From NCBI GenBank assembly GCA_002437905.1, contig DJRT01000019.1, positions 67,065 to 131,064 of the forward strand: 64,000 nt of DNA. The letters are read 5' to 3'. The translations under genes and the position numbers were made by a program. The DNA is from Ruminococcaceae bacterium UBA6353 (GTDB lineage: Bacteria > Bacillota > Clostridia > Oscillospirales > Acutalibacteraceae). Position 1 is the stretch's first letter, and the number at the start of each line of letters is the position of its first letter. Of the stretch, positions 8,091-16,255 are shown in pieces. The notes under the pieces are model-generated. The model made no database searches. It saw nothing but the letters and a program-made list of their open reading frames with translations, and had not been told where the DNA came from.

Positions 8091-8987
8091 TTACTGGTTG
8101 GTTTGCTCCAGATATTCCTCCAGGCACAGCCCCTTGGACATGATCTCGGTGGCGACCTCCTTGCCTACATAGCGGTAATGCCATGGCTCGTAGATCACGC
8201 CGGTCTCTGCCTGCTTATCCTTCGGGAAGCGCAGGATGAAGCCGTATTCGGCGCAGTGCTCGATCAGCCAGCTGTAGGCCGGGGTCTGAGCAAAATCCTC
8301 CTCCAGCTTGAAGTTTCCGCTGCCGCCGAGATCCAGGGCCAGGCCGCAGTTGTGCTCGCTGTAGCCGGGGCGCTTGACAATCTTGCCGGCTGCGGTCTGG
8401 GCGGCGGTGTCGCTGCTGCCGTTTGCCAGGAACCGATCCACCTGCCGCCAGTACAGCACGCTTTGCTGCGAGGCGGGACGGTAGCCGGACTGCACGCCGA
8501 TGCCATAGGCCTTGCCGGCCTCCAGCATGGCGTTCAGATCGGCCTGGATGCGCTGGTCGGCCTTCTGGTTTTTTCCCACATCCACCAGCGTAACGCCGTT
8601 CTCATAGCCGGAGGGCAGCGGGTTCCAGTCGTTCACCAGCAGCAGGTTCCAGGCGGCGCCGGCCGGCTGCACATAGTGCCCGGTGGTATCGTATTCCAAC
8701 AGGGTGCGCCCGCCGGTGTTGGCGGTTGTCGGGGCCTTGGTGGTGGGCGCGGCTGTGGTTGTGGTCGTCGTGGTCGTGGGTGCCGCCGTTGTGGTGGTGA
8801 CCGTGGTGGTAACGGTGGTGGTGGGCGGAGTGCTGCTTTCCGGTGTGGGGGAGCCGCCATGCGGGCGCAGCAGGATGACCAGCAGCACGATCAGCACGGC
8901 AACGCCGACCGCACCGGCCACCAGTGTGATCCGGTAAAGGGTTTTTGCCTGCCGCGCCGAGCGGCGGTTCTTGTGAATTTCTGCCAT
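8091..8987 (-). CDS. M15 family D,D-carboxypeptidase (VanY/DdpX-like)
   Basis: A 298-residue membrane-anchored peptidase. An N-terminal helix near 22-42 is followed by a Thr-rich stalk at about 50-95. The catalytic domain has the zinc motif S-x-H-x-x-G-x-A-x-D (SEHNCGLALD) and the late E-P-W-H-Y-R motif with the catalytic Glu and third His ligand. Family members remove the terminal D-Ala from peptidoglycan stems. Nothing ties it to vancomycin resistance here: no vanHAX genes are present. It is first in an operon with the GH25 muramidase. Confidence 0.92.
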   Translation of the reverse strand: MAEIHKNRRSARQAKTLYRITLVAGAVGVAVLIVLLVILLRPHGGSPTPESSTPPTTTVTTTVTTTTAAPTTTTTTTTAAPTTKAPTTANTGGRTLLEYDTTGHYVQPAGAAWNLLLVNDWNPLPSGYENGVTLVDVGKNQKADQRIQADLNAMLEAGKAYGIGVQSGYRPASQQSVLYWRQVDRFLANGSSDTAAQTAAGKIVKRPGYSEHNCGLALDLGGSGNFKLEEDFAQTPAYSWLIEHCAEYGFILRFPKDKQAETGVIYEPWHYRYVGKEVATEIMSKGLCLEEYLEQTNQ

Positions 8988-9053
8988 GATTTTATCCTCT
9001 TTTCCTCTGGTTTTTCACCCAAAACGGCCTGCCGCACAGGCCGTCTCTTCCCT

Positions 9054-9109
9054 TAGACAATCGGGTTACAGCCGTTTGTGAAATCGTTGTATTCCGTTTG
9101 CTTTGTCTA
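9054..9109. repeat. Short MITE-like inverted repeat, copy 1
   Basis: A 56-bp element bounded by TA, with left end TAGACAATCGGGT and right end GCTTTGTCTA. The right arm, read inverted, matches the terminal repeats of the 263-bp element at 50304 closely; the left arm lacks about five bases. The right end supplies the stop codon of the Nudix gene. Confidence 0.6.
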
Positions 9110-9616
9110 TTTTATCGCATTTTCCGGCGGGGGGCAACCCCCTTTTTTATCCAGTGGCCTGCCGTTCAGCGCTGCGGCCAGCAGGGTATCGCCGGCGTAT
9201 TCCAGCTTCAGCGAGAAAAACGGGGTGTCCTGCCGCAGCAGCTCCAGAAACAGGCGGTCGCCCTCCCAGGTGGGCAGGCGTGCCATGGTGGCGTCGTCCA
9301 CCCATTCCAGCACCCCCTCGCGGCATTCGCACAGGGTGCCGGTGAACCCGTTGGCGGTGAACAGGTGCATATATTCCGTTTCCCAGCGGTCGGAAACAAA
9401 GGTTACAATGCCCCGGTAGCGGTAGTGCGTCAGGGTCAGGCCGGTCTCCTCCCGTACCTCCCGCAGCAGGCATTCCTCCGGGCTTTCCTTGTCCTCAAAT
9501 TTGCCGCCGACGCCGATCCACTTGTCGCGGTTGAGGTCGTTTTCTTTCTTTATCCGGTGCAGCAGCAGGGTCTGCCCCTGCCGGTTGCGGATGTAGCACA
9601 GGGTGGTGTTGCGCAT
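9107..9616 (-). CDS. Nudix hydrolase (MutT/8-oxo-dGTP diphosphatase-like)
   Basis: A 169-residue Nudix protein. The box G-x5-E-x7-R-E-U-x-E-E-x-G-U is complete at residues 38-60 (GGKFEDKES onward). Family members hydrolyse nucleoside diphosphate-X substrates, and the N-terminal T-L-C-Y-I sequence is like MutT-type 8-oxo-dGTPases of Firmicutes. It is last in the comEC-holA-rnmV operon, 3 bp after rnmV. The stop TAG is the outer TAG of the short repeat at 9054-9109, so the C-terminal tail was probably altered when the repeat inserted. Confidence 0.9.
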   Translation of the reverse strand: MRNTTLCYIRNRQGQTLLLHRIKKENDLNRDKWIGVGGKFEDKESPEECLLREVREETGLTLTHYRYRGIVTFVSDRWETEYMHLFTANGFTGTLCECREGVLEWVDDATMARLPTWEGDRLFLELLRQDTPFFSLKLEYAGDTLLAAALNGRPLDKKGGCPPPENAIK

Positions 9617-9619
9617 GGC

Positions 9620-10222
9620 TTATCGGCTCCTTTCCGGGGTATCCAGCAGGGCGGTCAGCTGCTGCGGGGTCACGGTGGCGTTCAGCACCTCCAGCAGCCG
9701 GTTGGCGGACAGGGTAGGCGGCAGCTGCAGCTGCCGCAGCAGTGCGGCGCGCCGGGCGGCACTGTCCGGTGTGCCGGACAGACCGAGGGCGTACAGATCT
9801 GCTTTGGTCAGCGCCATTTTATCCGGGGCGGGCGCGCCCTCCTCCAGGAAGGTGGCGCCGGCCCGTTCCAGTGCTGCCAGAACGGTGGCATTGTCCATGC
9901 CCTCCACCCCCAGCAGCCCCTCACGGGAGGGGGCGGCCTTGCGCCGCTCCTTGCCCGGTATGGGCGGGGTATAGGCCAGACGCACCTGCGCGGCCGGCAG
10001 AAGCTGCAGCAGCCGGTTGCGGATCACCGTGCCGGCGCTGTCGCTGTCGGTCAGTACGATCAGCCCGCGCTCGGCCGCCAGCCGCCGCAGCAGCGTGGTT
10101 TTTTCTGCATCGTGGAAAATGCCAAAACCGTCGGTGGCAATGACCAGCGCCTGCACGGCAGAGCGCACCCGGACAACATCGTATTTTCCCTCTACGACAA
10201 TGGCTTCCTTGATTCGGCGCAT
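9620..10222 (-). CDS. rnmV: Ribonuclease M5 (5S rRNA maturation)
   Basis: A 200-residue Toprim-domain nuclease that matures both ends of 5S rRNA precursor in low-GC Gram-positives. The Toprim signature is visible as V-V-E-G-K-Y-D near the N-terminus and the D-S-D motif around residue 60 (TDSDSAG). The C-terminal domain matches the RNase M5 family in length. In many Firmicutes rnmV lies directly beside rsmA; here it sits between holA and the Nudix gene and rsmA is about 20 kb away. Confidence 0.92.
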   Translation of the reverse strand: MRRIKEAIVVEGKYDVVRVRSAVQALVIATDGFGIFHDAEKTTLLRRLAAERGLIVLTDSDSAGTVIRNRLLQLLPAAQVRLAYTPPIPGKERRKAAPSREGLLGVEGMDNATVLAALERAGATFLEEGAPAPDKMALTKADLYALGLSGTPDSAARRAALLRQLQLPPTLSANRLLEVLNATVTPQQLTALLDTPERSR

Positions 10223-10225
10223 GCG

Positions 10226-11251
10226 TCAGCCCTCCTGTGCGCGGTCGATCAGCCGGGCGACGGTCTGTTCCAGCAGTACCCGTTCGTCGGCACGGCCGGT
10301 TTTCAGCCGTCGGTCGGCCCCGGCCAGGATCTCCAGCGAGTCACGCAGCGCCGGCACACTCAGCCGGGCGGCATCCCGCGCGGCATTGCGCAGGCGGAAT
10401 TCTTTGCCCTTGTAGCTTTTGAAGTCGGCGGCCAGTGCGCCGGCCTCTGTGCCGCCGGCCACCGCCACCTTGGCGCGGTACAGGTCGGCATAGGCGGTGG
10501 AAAGCACCCCCAGCACCGCCAGCGGCTCCTCCCGCTGCACAAAAAGCTGGTGCAGCAGGGTGAAGGCCTGCTCGCTGCGCCGGGCCAGGATGGCCTTGGA
10601 CAGGTCAAACACCCGCGCCTCCAGGTTTTTCACACCGGCTGTATCAATCAGCGCGCGGGTAATGGTGCCGCCGTCCGCCAGCGCGGCCAGCTTATCCAGC
10701 TCATTGAGCAGCAGCTGCAGATCATTGCCGCTCTGCTCCAGCATATAGCGGGCATCCTCGGCCGCCAGCACGCAGCCGCGCCGCTTGGCGCCGGCTACCA
10801 GCAGCTTGGCCACATCGCCCGGCGTCTTGCGGGCAAATTCCACCACTGTGCCGCTTTGCTCTGCGGCACGCAGGAAGCTTTGCCAGCCCTTTTTGCGGTC
10901 GGGCTGCACCGTCATCTGCCAGAATACCAGCACACAGGCCTCCGGCAGCGCACCGATGAGCGTCAGCAGGCGGTCGGTATCGCCGGCCGTCACATCCATA
11001 TCCCGCACCAGCACGCACTTGCGCTCGGCCATCAGCGGCAGCGCCTCCACGGCGTCCTCCAGCTGCTCCACCGTGATCTCCTGCCCGTCAAAGCGCTGGC
11101 AGTTGAAGGCGTCAGCGGCGTCCGGTACCGTGTGGCGGGCGATCAGCCGGGCGTATTGCTCGGTCAGGTAGCTTTCCTCCCCATACAGCACATACAGCCC
11201 CGCCGGGCCGTCTTTCAGCTGCTGCTTGAGGGTGGCTTCGTTTGTGTTCAT
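10226..11251 (-). CDS. holA: DNA polymerase III delta subunit
   Basis: A 341-residue clamp-loader subunit with the AAA+-like fold of HolA/YqeN. The N-terminal L-Y-V-L-Y-G-E-E-S-Y-L motif is diagnostic. It loads the beta clamp with tau and delta prime. The start at 11251 overlaps the comEC stop in an ATGA, with GGAG 9 nt upstream; an upstream in-frame ATG at 11266 sits too close to its SD. The order comEC-holA is a common Firmicutes arrangement. Confidence 0.95.
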   Translation of the reverse strand: MNTNEATLKQQLKDGPAGLYVLYGEESYLTEQYARLIARHTVPDAADAFNCQRFDGQEITVEQLEDAVEALPLMAERKCVLVRDMDVTAGDTDRLLTLIGALPEACVLVFWQMTVQPDRKKGWQSFLRAAEQSGTVVEFARKTPGDVAKLLVAGAKRRGCVLAAEDARYMLEQSGNDLQLLLNELDKLAALADGGTITRALIDTAGVKNLEARVFDLSKAILARRSEQAFTLLHQLFVQREEPLAVLGVLSTAYADLYRAKVAVAGGTEAGALAADFKSYKGKEFRLRNAARDAARLSVPALRDSLEILAGADRRLKTGRADERVLLEQTVARLIDRAQEG

Positions 11252-13356
11252 CGGGCAAAGCTCCATTCTCCTGTGCCGCGCGTGGTCAGGCGGCAGGTCA
11301 TATTGGCGGAAAGGGCGCGCTGCCGGCCGTCCGGCGTGGCGCAGAGCGTCTGCGTTTGTGTAGCAGCACCATTATACACCGTTTGGCAGGAAATAGCCAG
11401 CCCCATTTCGTCACCGGCGGCGGTTTTCTGCGTGCCGAGGGTCAGGCGGCTGTCCTGCACCTGCAGGATCCAGCTGCCGTCGGGCTGTGCGGCCAGGGTG
11501 CAGCCTGGCCACAGGGTTTCCGGCTGGCCGGCCGCCATGGCGGGGGTCTGCGGCAGGCCGCAGCGCCAGCCCGCTGTGTCCGGGCCGAGAATATGTGCGC
11601 CATTGCCGGCGGCACGCAGTACGGCGGCGGCCTCGGTGGTGTCGCCGCTGCCCACGGCCACCACCTGCGGCGTGCCCGGCAGGGAGTACAGAACCTGCGG
11701 CAGATCGGCCGCCTGCTGCGCCAGCACCGCGCTGCGGCCGGCATTTTCGATCACCAGCACGGTCGCCTGGCCGGTCTGTACCTGTACCACGGTGCGGCCG
11801 GTCTGCAGATGGCGGTCGGTCAGGCACAGCACCGCCAGTATCACCCCCAGCAGGGGCAGCAGGCGGTGCAGCGTCCGCTGCTTTTTCCGGATCAGCAGCA
11901 CCGTTGTCACGGTGGCCGCTGCTGTGATCCACACGGCCAGCCAGGTGGTATTGACCCCCAGGGTCCCTGTGTGCAGCCGGCCGGGCAGGGCTGCGCACCA
12001 CAGCAGAACCCGTGCCACCCCGCCGGCTGCCAGCAGCAGCGGGTGGGCAAGACCACCGACCAGCGGCAGCGCCGATAGCAGGAGGCCGCCGCAGCCAAGG
12101 AACAGCAGTGCCCCGGCCAGGGGCACCAGCAGCAGATTGGTCAGGGGCGAGAGCCACGCGACCTCACGATACAGCCACACCAGCAGCGGCAGCGTGGGCA
12201 GGGTGGCGCCCAGGGTGACGCTCAGGCTGGAAAGCACCGCCCGGCGCAGCCGCAGCCACCGGCTGCGGTGCAGGATGGCACCGCGCGGCAGCCATTGCCG
12301 CTGCAGGGCCGGGGTGACCGTCAGAATACCGGCAGTGGCGCCGAAGGACAGCCAGAATCCGACATCATACAGGGTGTATGGGTCGATGACCAGCAGCAGG
12401 GTCAGCGCCAGTCCGAGGGAGTTCAGTCCATCTGCCTGCCGGCGGAAAAACTGCCCGGAAAGCAGTACGCACGCAGTGCAGAAGGCGCGGCTGACCGAGG
12501 GGGTAAACCCCACCAGCCAGGCGAACAGGCCGGAGCACAGCAGGGTAGCGGCCGCTGCGATCTGCGGGCGCAGCCGCAGGGTGCCCAGCAGCAGCCATAT
12601 CCCGCCGGCAATGGCCGATAGGTGCAGACCGGAGACCGCCAGCAGATGTGACAGCCCGCACCGCCGGAAATCCGCCGTTGCGGCGGTATCCAATCCGCTG
12701 CGCTCCCCCAGGCACATGGCCGCCAGCAGGCCGCCCTCATCACCGGGCAGGAGCTGCCGCAGCTGCTTTGTCAGCCGCAGGCGCAGGGGGCGCAGGCGGT
12801 CGCGCAGGGGCGGCGTGCCGGTCTGCCCGGTTACTGTGATTGCCTGCTCCCCATAGCCGGTGGGCATGGCGGTCAGGAACACGCCGTTTGCCCGCTGGTA
12901 GGCCAGCGCCGATGGCAGTGCGCACAGCCGGACGGCGGCCGTGATCTCCTCGTACAGAGCCGGTGCGGCAATATCCGGGCAGTAGAGCAGCAGACGGGTG
13001 CCGGCCGGCACCTGCCCGGCCGCAGTAACGGCAACGGTATAGTACCTCCCGCTGCGCGGACAGGCAATCACCTGCCCGCAAATGGTATCCTCCCCGCCGG
13101 CCAGTGCCTCCACCGGATCGGCGCGGGTGGTGCGCTGCCACAGCCCCGCCGCCAGAAACAGGGCGGCAGCCAGGCAGCAAAAAAGCGGCACCGTGCGCCG
13201 GCTGCCGGAAAGCAGCAGCGACAGGATACCGCCGAAAAACAGGCCGCCCAGCAGCCACAGACACACCCGCAGGGGCAGAAGGATCGCGGCGGCGCAGGCT
13301 GCCAGTGCCAGCACACCGCCCAGCAGTGCGCCGCGCCGTACAGGCCACGCGGGCAT
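11248..13356 (-). CDS. comEC: Competence channel protein ComEC/Rec2
   Basis: A 702-residue polytopic membrane protein: two or three N-terminal helices, an OB-like external region (about 70-180), then the Competence domain with the G-L-x-x-A-x-S-G-L-H-L-S segment near residue 240. It forms the channel for single-stranded DNA uptake. The C-terminal region (from about 510) keeps a metallo-beta-lactamase-like layout, but the H-x-H-x-D-H metal motif is missing: the aligned stretch reads VVAVGSGDTTEA. Whether the nuclease-like domain is dead or replaced is not known. The start has a GGAGGGG site. Confidence 0.93.
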   Translation of the reverse strand: MPAWPVRRGALLGGVLALAACAAAILLPLRVCLWLLGGLFFGGILSLLLSGSRRTVPLFCCLAAALFLAAGLWQRTTRADPVEALAGGEDTICGQVIACPRSGRYYTVAVTAAGQVPAGTRLLLYCPDIAAPALYEEITAAVRLCALPSALAYQRANGVFLTAMPTGYGEQAITVTGQTGTPPLRDRLRPLRLRLTKQLRQLLPGDEGGLLAAMCLGERSGLDTAATADFRRCGLSHLLAVSGLHLSAIAGGIWLLLGTLRLRPQIAAAATLLCSGLFAWLVGFTPSVSRAFCTACVLLSGQFFRRQADGLNSLGLALTLLLVIDPYTLYDVGFWLSFGATAGILTVTPALQRQWLPRGAILHRSRWLRLRRAVLSSLSVTLGATLPTLPLLVWLYREVAWLSPLTNLLLVPLAGALLFLGCGGLLLSALPLVGGLAHPLLLAAGGVARVLLWCAALPGRLHTGTLGVNTTWLAVWITAAATVTTVLLIRKKQRTLHRLLPLLGVILAVLCLTDRHLQTGRTVVQVQTGQATVLVIENAGRSAVLAQQAADLPQVLYSLPGTPQVVAVGSGDTTEAAAVLRAAGNGAHILGPDTAGWRCGLPQTPAMAAGQPETLWPGCTLAAQPDGSWILQVQDSRLTLGTQKTAAGDEMGLAISCQTVYNGAATQTQTLCATPDGRQRALSANMTCRLTTRGTGEWSFAR

Positions 13357-13402
13357 AGCGACCCCTCCCTTTTTCGTCCCGGCTTTTTACCGGCTTTTCG
13401 AT

Positions 13403-13588
13403 TTAATCGTTTTCCTCCGTGGGGATATCAATGCGGCCGTGCTGCCGCTCATAGTCCGCGACACAGCGTTTAAGGTACTGTTCGATCTCCTTGTTGGCTG
13501 AGCGTCCCTCGCCCTCTGCGATGTAGCGGAATTTGCGGAAAAGCAGGCGATCCACCCGCAGCGTATACCGCAACAGTTTATCCGGCAC
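13403..13588 (-). CDS. Arc/MetJ-type ribbon-helix-helix DNA-binding protein
   Basis: A 61-residue protein with a beta-strand (residues 7-12, YTLRVD) and two helices carrying the G-R-S-x-N-x-E-I motif of Arc-family repressors. It starts at GTG after an AAGGTGG site. It lies 46 bp before comEC and could be transcribed with it. Directly upstream are four GACGC repeats with helical spacing, a plausible operator. An overlapping 69-codon frame exists but has no RHH features. Confidence 0.8.
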   Translation of the reverse strand: MPDKLLRYTLRVDRLLFRKFRYIAEGEGRSANKEIEQYLKRCVADYERQHGRIDIPTEEND

Positions 13589-13645
13589 AATACCACCTTA
13601 CCTTCACTGCTTTGATGCTATTATGATTTCATTATAGTGGAATTA

Positions 13646-13690
13646 TGACGCCAAAACCGCATTGACGCACAAAAGACGCATAAGTGACGC
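13646..13690. repeat. GACGC direct-repeat array upstream of the RHH gene
   Basis: The sequence (T/A)GACGC occurs at 13646, 13663, 13674 and 13685, with spacings of 17, 11 and 11 bp, so all copies lie roughly on one face of the helix. RHH proteins typically bind tandem repeats of this kind, so it is a candidate autoregulatory operator (inference). A TATAAT on the minus strand lies at 13631-13636. Confidence 0.5.
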
Positions 13691-13796
13691 ATATTTTTTC
13701 AGAAAAACCGGCTGTACGGATGGTGTTGCGTGCCGCTGCGGCGGGTTTTGGCTGCCGACAGGCCGATACATGCAGAACAGGGTGAAACACACACGA

Positions 13797-13842
13797 AAAC
13801 CGGCGTGCCTCAAGAGGAATTTCTCTCAGGGCACGCCGGTTT
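13797..13842 (-). terminator. Terminator of the two-component operon
   Basis: A 13-bp stem (13797-13809 with 13830-13842) with a 20-nt inner region lies 33 bases past the histidine kinase stop. U/A-rich flanks on both sides make it potentially bidirectional. Confidence 0.75.
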
Positions 13843-13874
13843 TTGGTTGTTCTGCAGGCTTCGGCATAGACCGA

Positions 13875-15338
13875 TTATTTTGTTTCCAGTTCAAGGAAAA
13901 ATTCCACGCCGTCGGCGCGGTTCTGCATCCCGTAGGGCATTCCGTGCGCCTTCATGATAGCGGCCACTACGCTCAGGCCGATGCCGCTGCCGCCATAGGC
14001 GCGTGTGTGCGCCTTGTCCACCTTGTAGAAGCTTTCCCAGATGTGCGGCTGTTCCTCCGGCGGAATGTGGCTGCCGGAATTGTACACCGTCAGGCGCACC
14101 TGCCCGGCCGTGGCAGCCGGGGTGATGCTGCCGGCCACGCAGCCGCCGTCATTGACATGGTGCAGCGCATTGGAAAGGTAGTTCTGCAGCACATTCTCGA
14201 TCAGGTACGGGTCAGCATAGACATACACCGGCTGCTCCGGCGGCAGGGTGAGGCTGACCCCCTTTTCCGCAAAGGCCGGGCGCAGCTTCTCCAGCAGGTT
14301 GCGCAGCAGCTCGGCCGCGTCGAAGCGCTCGATCTCCAGCTGGCTGCCGCCGGCCTCCAGCTGCATCAGCATGGTCATGCGGCGCAGCAGCTGGGTCAGG
14401 CGGCGCGCCTCGTCCTCAATCACGCCGCAATAGTAGGCGCGGTTTTCGCCGCCGGCGGCAATATCCTCCTGCAGCCCCTCCGCATAGGTGCTGATCAGCG
14501 CCAGCGGGGTCTTCAGTTCGTGCGAAACATTGGCAATGAATGCCTGCCGTGCCCTGTCCTGCTCCTCCTTCTGCCGGATATCGGCCGTCAGGCGGGCGTT
14601 GGCGTTTTTCAGCTGCGTGATGGTCTGCTCCAGTGCCGCAGACATGGTGTTGATGCTGCGGCCGAGGTCGCCGATCTCATCCTGCGCCTTTCCGGTGTAG
14701 CGGCCGCTGAAATCCAGCTGTGCCACGCGGTCGGCTACCTGGGCCAGCTGCCGTACCGGGTCGGCGTACTGCCGTGCCACCAGCAGCACCAGCACCAGCC
14801 CCACCAGCAGAGCACCGCCGCCGGTGAACAGCAGAAAGCGGTTGGTGATGGCAATGCTTTCCTCAATAGCAGCAATGGGGGCGCGCAGATAGATATGCCA
14901 GCCATTATCCAGCGTACCGATCAGGCGGATGGCCTGCTCACGGCTGTCGCCGGACATCAGCACATCCCGCTCCACCACCGCCAGCTCATATGTGCCCGGC
15001 GGAAAGCTCATATCTCCCTGGATGCGGAAACGGTCGGCATTCAGGGTGGTGAACAGCAGCTGCCGTCCCGTCCACAGCACGGCGGTGGCCGTGCCGCTGT
15101 CCTGCAGCTGCAGCAGGGTGCTCTGCAGCTGCACCGTGTCGGTGCATACAGCGTTCACCTCATCAAACAGGCCGGATACCTGCTGCTGCTTTTTGTTGAT
15201 GTAATACTGCTTGAGCGCAAAGGTGTTGAGCAGCAGGATGGCTGCCAGCACCAGCACAATGCAGGCGGCCACCCGCCCGAACAGCTTCCACGCCAGCGAG
15301 TGTACCCCCGTGCGGCGCCTCGTCGCCGGGCGGCTCAC
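13875..15338 (-). CDS. Sensor histidine kinase with HAMP domain
   Basis: A 487-residue two-component sensor. Helix 1 at about 20-43, an extracytoplasmic sensor region, helix 2 at about 190-213, then HAMP, HisKA and HATPase. The phospho-acceptor His lies in F-I-A-N-V-S-H-E-L-K-T-P-L. The N box and the G-S-G-I-G-L-S-V-V G2 box are present, so the kinase should be active. It overlaps the response-regulator gene by 4 bp. The signal is unknown; no target operon adjoins except the divergent LamG-type gene, which may be a target. Confidence 0.95.
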   Translation of the reverse strand: MSRPATRRRTGVHSLAWKLFGRVAACIVLVLAAILLLNTFALKQYYINKKQQQVSGLFDEVNAVCTDTVQLQSTLLQLQDSGTATAVLWTGRQLLFTTLNADRFRIQGDMSFPPGTYELAVVERDVLMSGDSREQAIRLIGTLDNGWHIYLRAPIAAIEESIAITNRFLLFTGGGALLVGLVLVLLVARQYADPVRQLAQVADRVAQLDFSGRYTGKAQDEIGDLGRSINTMSAALEQTITQLKNANARLTADIRQKEEQDRARQAFIANVSHELKTPLALISTYAEGLQEDIAAGGENRAYYCGVIEDEARRLTQLLRRMTMLMQLEAGGSQLEIERFDAAELLRNLLEKLRPAFAEKGVSLTLPPEQPVYVYADPYLIENVLQNYLSNALHHVNDGGCVAGSITPAATAGQVRLTVYNSGSHIPPEEQPHIWESFYKVDKAHTRAYGGSGIGLSVVAAIMKAHGMPYGMQNRADGVEFFLELETK

Positions 15339-16027
15339 CGGCTGCCCTCGCTGGGATCAAACTTATAGCCAATACCGCGGATGGTACGGATATAGCTGCC
15401 GCGCGCCCCCAGCTTGCTGCGCAGCTTCTTTACATGGGTGTCCACCGTGCGGGCGTCCCCCTCGTAGTCAAAGCGCCACACCTGCTCCAGTATGCGGTCG
15501 CGCGAAAGGGCGATGCCGGTATTGGTCATCAGATACAGCAGCAGCTCATATTCTGTATAGGTCAGCTCCACCGGGTGGCCGTCCACCCGCACCTCGCGGC
15601 CGGCGGTATCCACCGTCAGCCCCTCGGCGCCGGCGGTTTTGGCTGCCGGCGGCTCCGGTTGGCCGCGCCGCAGCACGGCCTCTATGCGCGCCAGCAGGAT
15701 CTTCAGGCTGAAGGGCTTTTGGATATACTCGTCCGCGCCCAGGGAAAAGCCGTTCAGCTCATCCGCTTCTTCACCGCGGGCGGTCAGCATCAGGATCGGC
15801 ACATCGCTGCGCTGGCGGATGCGCCGGCAGGCCTCAAAGCCGTCCATGCGCGGCATCATCACATCCAGCAGCACCAGATCCACCTTTTTGCGTTCCGCCA
15901 GCTCCACTGCCTGCACACCGTCTGCGGCCTCCAGCACCTCGTATCCCTTGATGTGCAGGTAGTCGCACAGTACCCGGCGCATACGCACCTCATCATCGGC
16001 AATGAGAATGGTTTTCTTCTCCTCCAT
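15335..16027 (-). CDS. OmpR/PhoB-type response regulator
   Basis: A 230-residue regulator. The receiver domain has acidic pocket D11/D12, phospho-acceptor D55 and K in Q-K-P-F. The C-terminal winged helix ends with the typical T-V-x-x-H-V-x-x-L-R-x-K and R-G-x-G-Y-K segments. It is first in the operon with the histidine kinase. A stretch between it and the divergent surface-protein gene holds a MITE-like repeat (16109-16157). Confidence 0.96.
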   Translation of the reverse strand: MEEKKTILIADDEVRMRRVLCDYLHIKGYEVLEAADGVQAVELAERKKVDLVLLDVMMPRMDGFEACRRIRQRSDVPILMLTARGEEADELNGFSLGADEYIQKPFSLKILLARIEAVLRRGQPEPPAAKTAGAEGLTVDTAGREVRVDGHPVELTYTEYELLLYLMTNTGIALSRDRILEQVWRFDYEGDARTVDTHVKKLRSKLGARGSYIRTIRGIGYKFDPSEGSR

Positions 16028-16108
16028 CAGGCAGCCCCCCTTTTCTTTGTCTAACAGTATGGCAGAAAATTGTGTCGGGAATATGAAATTCCTGTAATTT
16101 TATTTTGA

Positions 16109-16157
16109 TAGACAAGGCAACCGGGGTGCAACGGTTGTTTCCGGATGGTTTTGTCTA
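16109..16157. repeat. Short MITE-like inverted repeat, copy 2
   Basis: A 49-bp TA-bounded element. Its left arm TAGACAAGGCAACCGGGG matches the terminal repeats of the element at 50304 with a few substitutions; the right arm ends GGTTTTGTCTA. It lies between two divergent genes and upstream of the plus-strand promoter at 16190. Confidence 0.6.
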
Positions 16158-16189
16158 AGCAGCCGTGGGGCAGAAAAAACCGAAAACTA

Positions 16190-16218
16190 TTGAAAAACCG
16201 ACAAAAAAGCGGTATAAT
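16190..16218 (+). promoter_or_regulatory. Promoter of the LamG-type gene
   Basis: TTGAAA, 17 bp, TATAAT; about 37 bp from the -10 box to the ATG at 16256. Confidence 0.85.
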
Positions 16219-16255
16219 TATCCGCGTTAGTGGCTTTTCGGAAAGGACGATGAGG

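Noticed and set aside
8091..8987. VanY as part of a vancomycin-resistance cluster.
   Set aside because: No vanH, vanA/B or vanX-like gene or VanRS pair adjoins; its partner is a muramidase, so ordinary wall turnover is likelier.
9098..12856. A 1252-codon open frame on the plus strand.
   Set aside because: It runs antisense to the Nudix, rnmV, holA and comEC genes, has no SD, no domain and skewed composition (Gln, Gly, Arg-rich); high GC keeps the reverse frame open.
16046..16056. CTTTGTCTA as another end of the MITE-like family.
   Set aside because: No matching inverted arm at a sensible distance; more likely leader sequence of the response-regulator gene.
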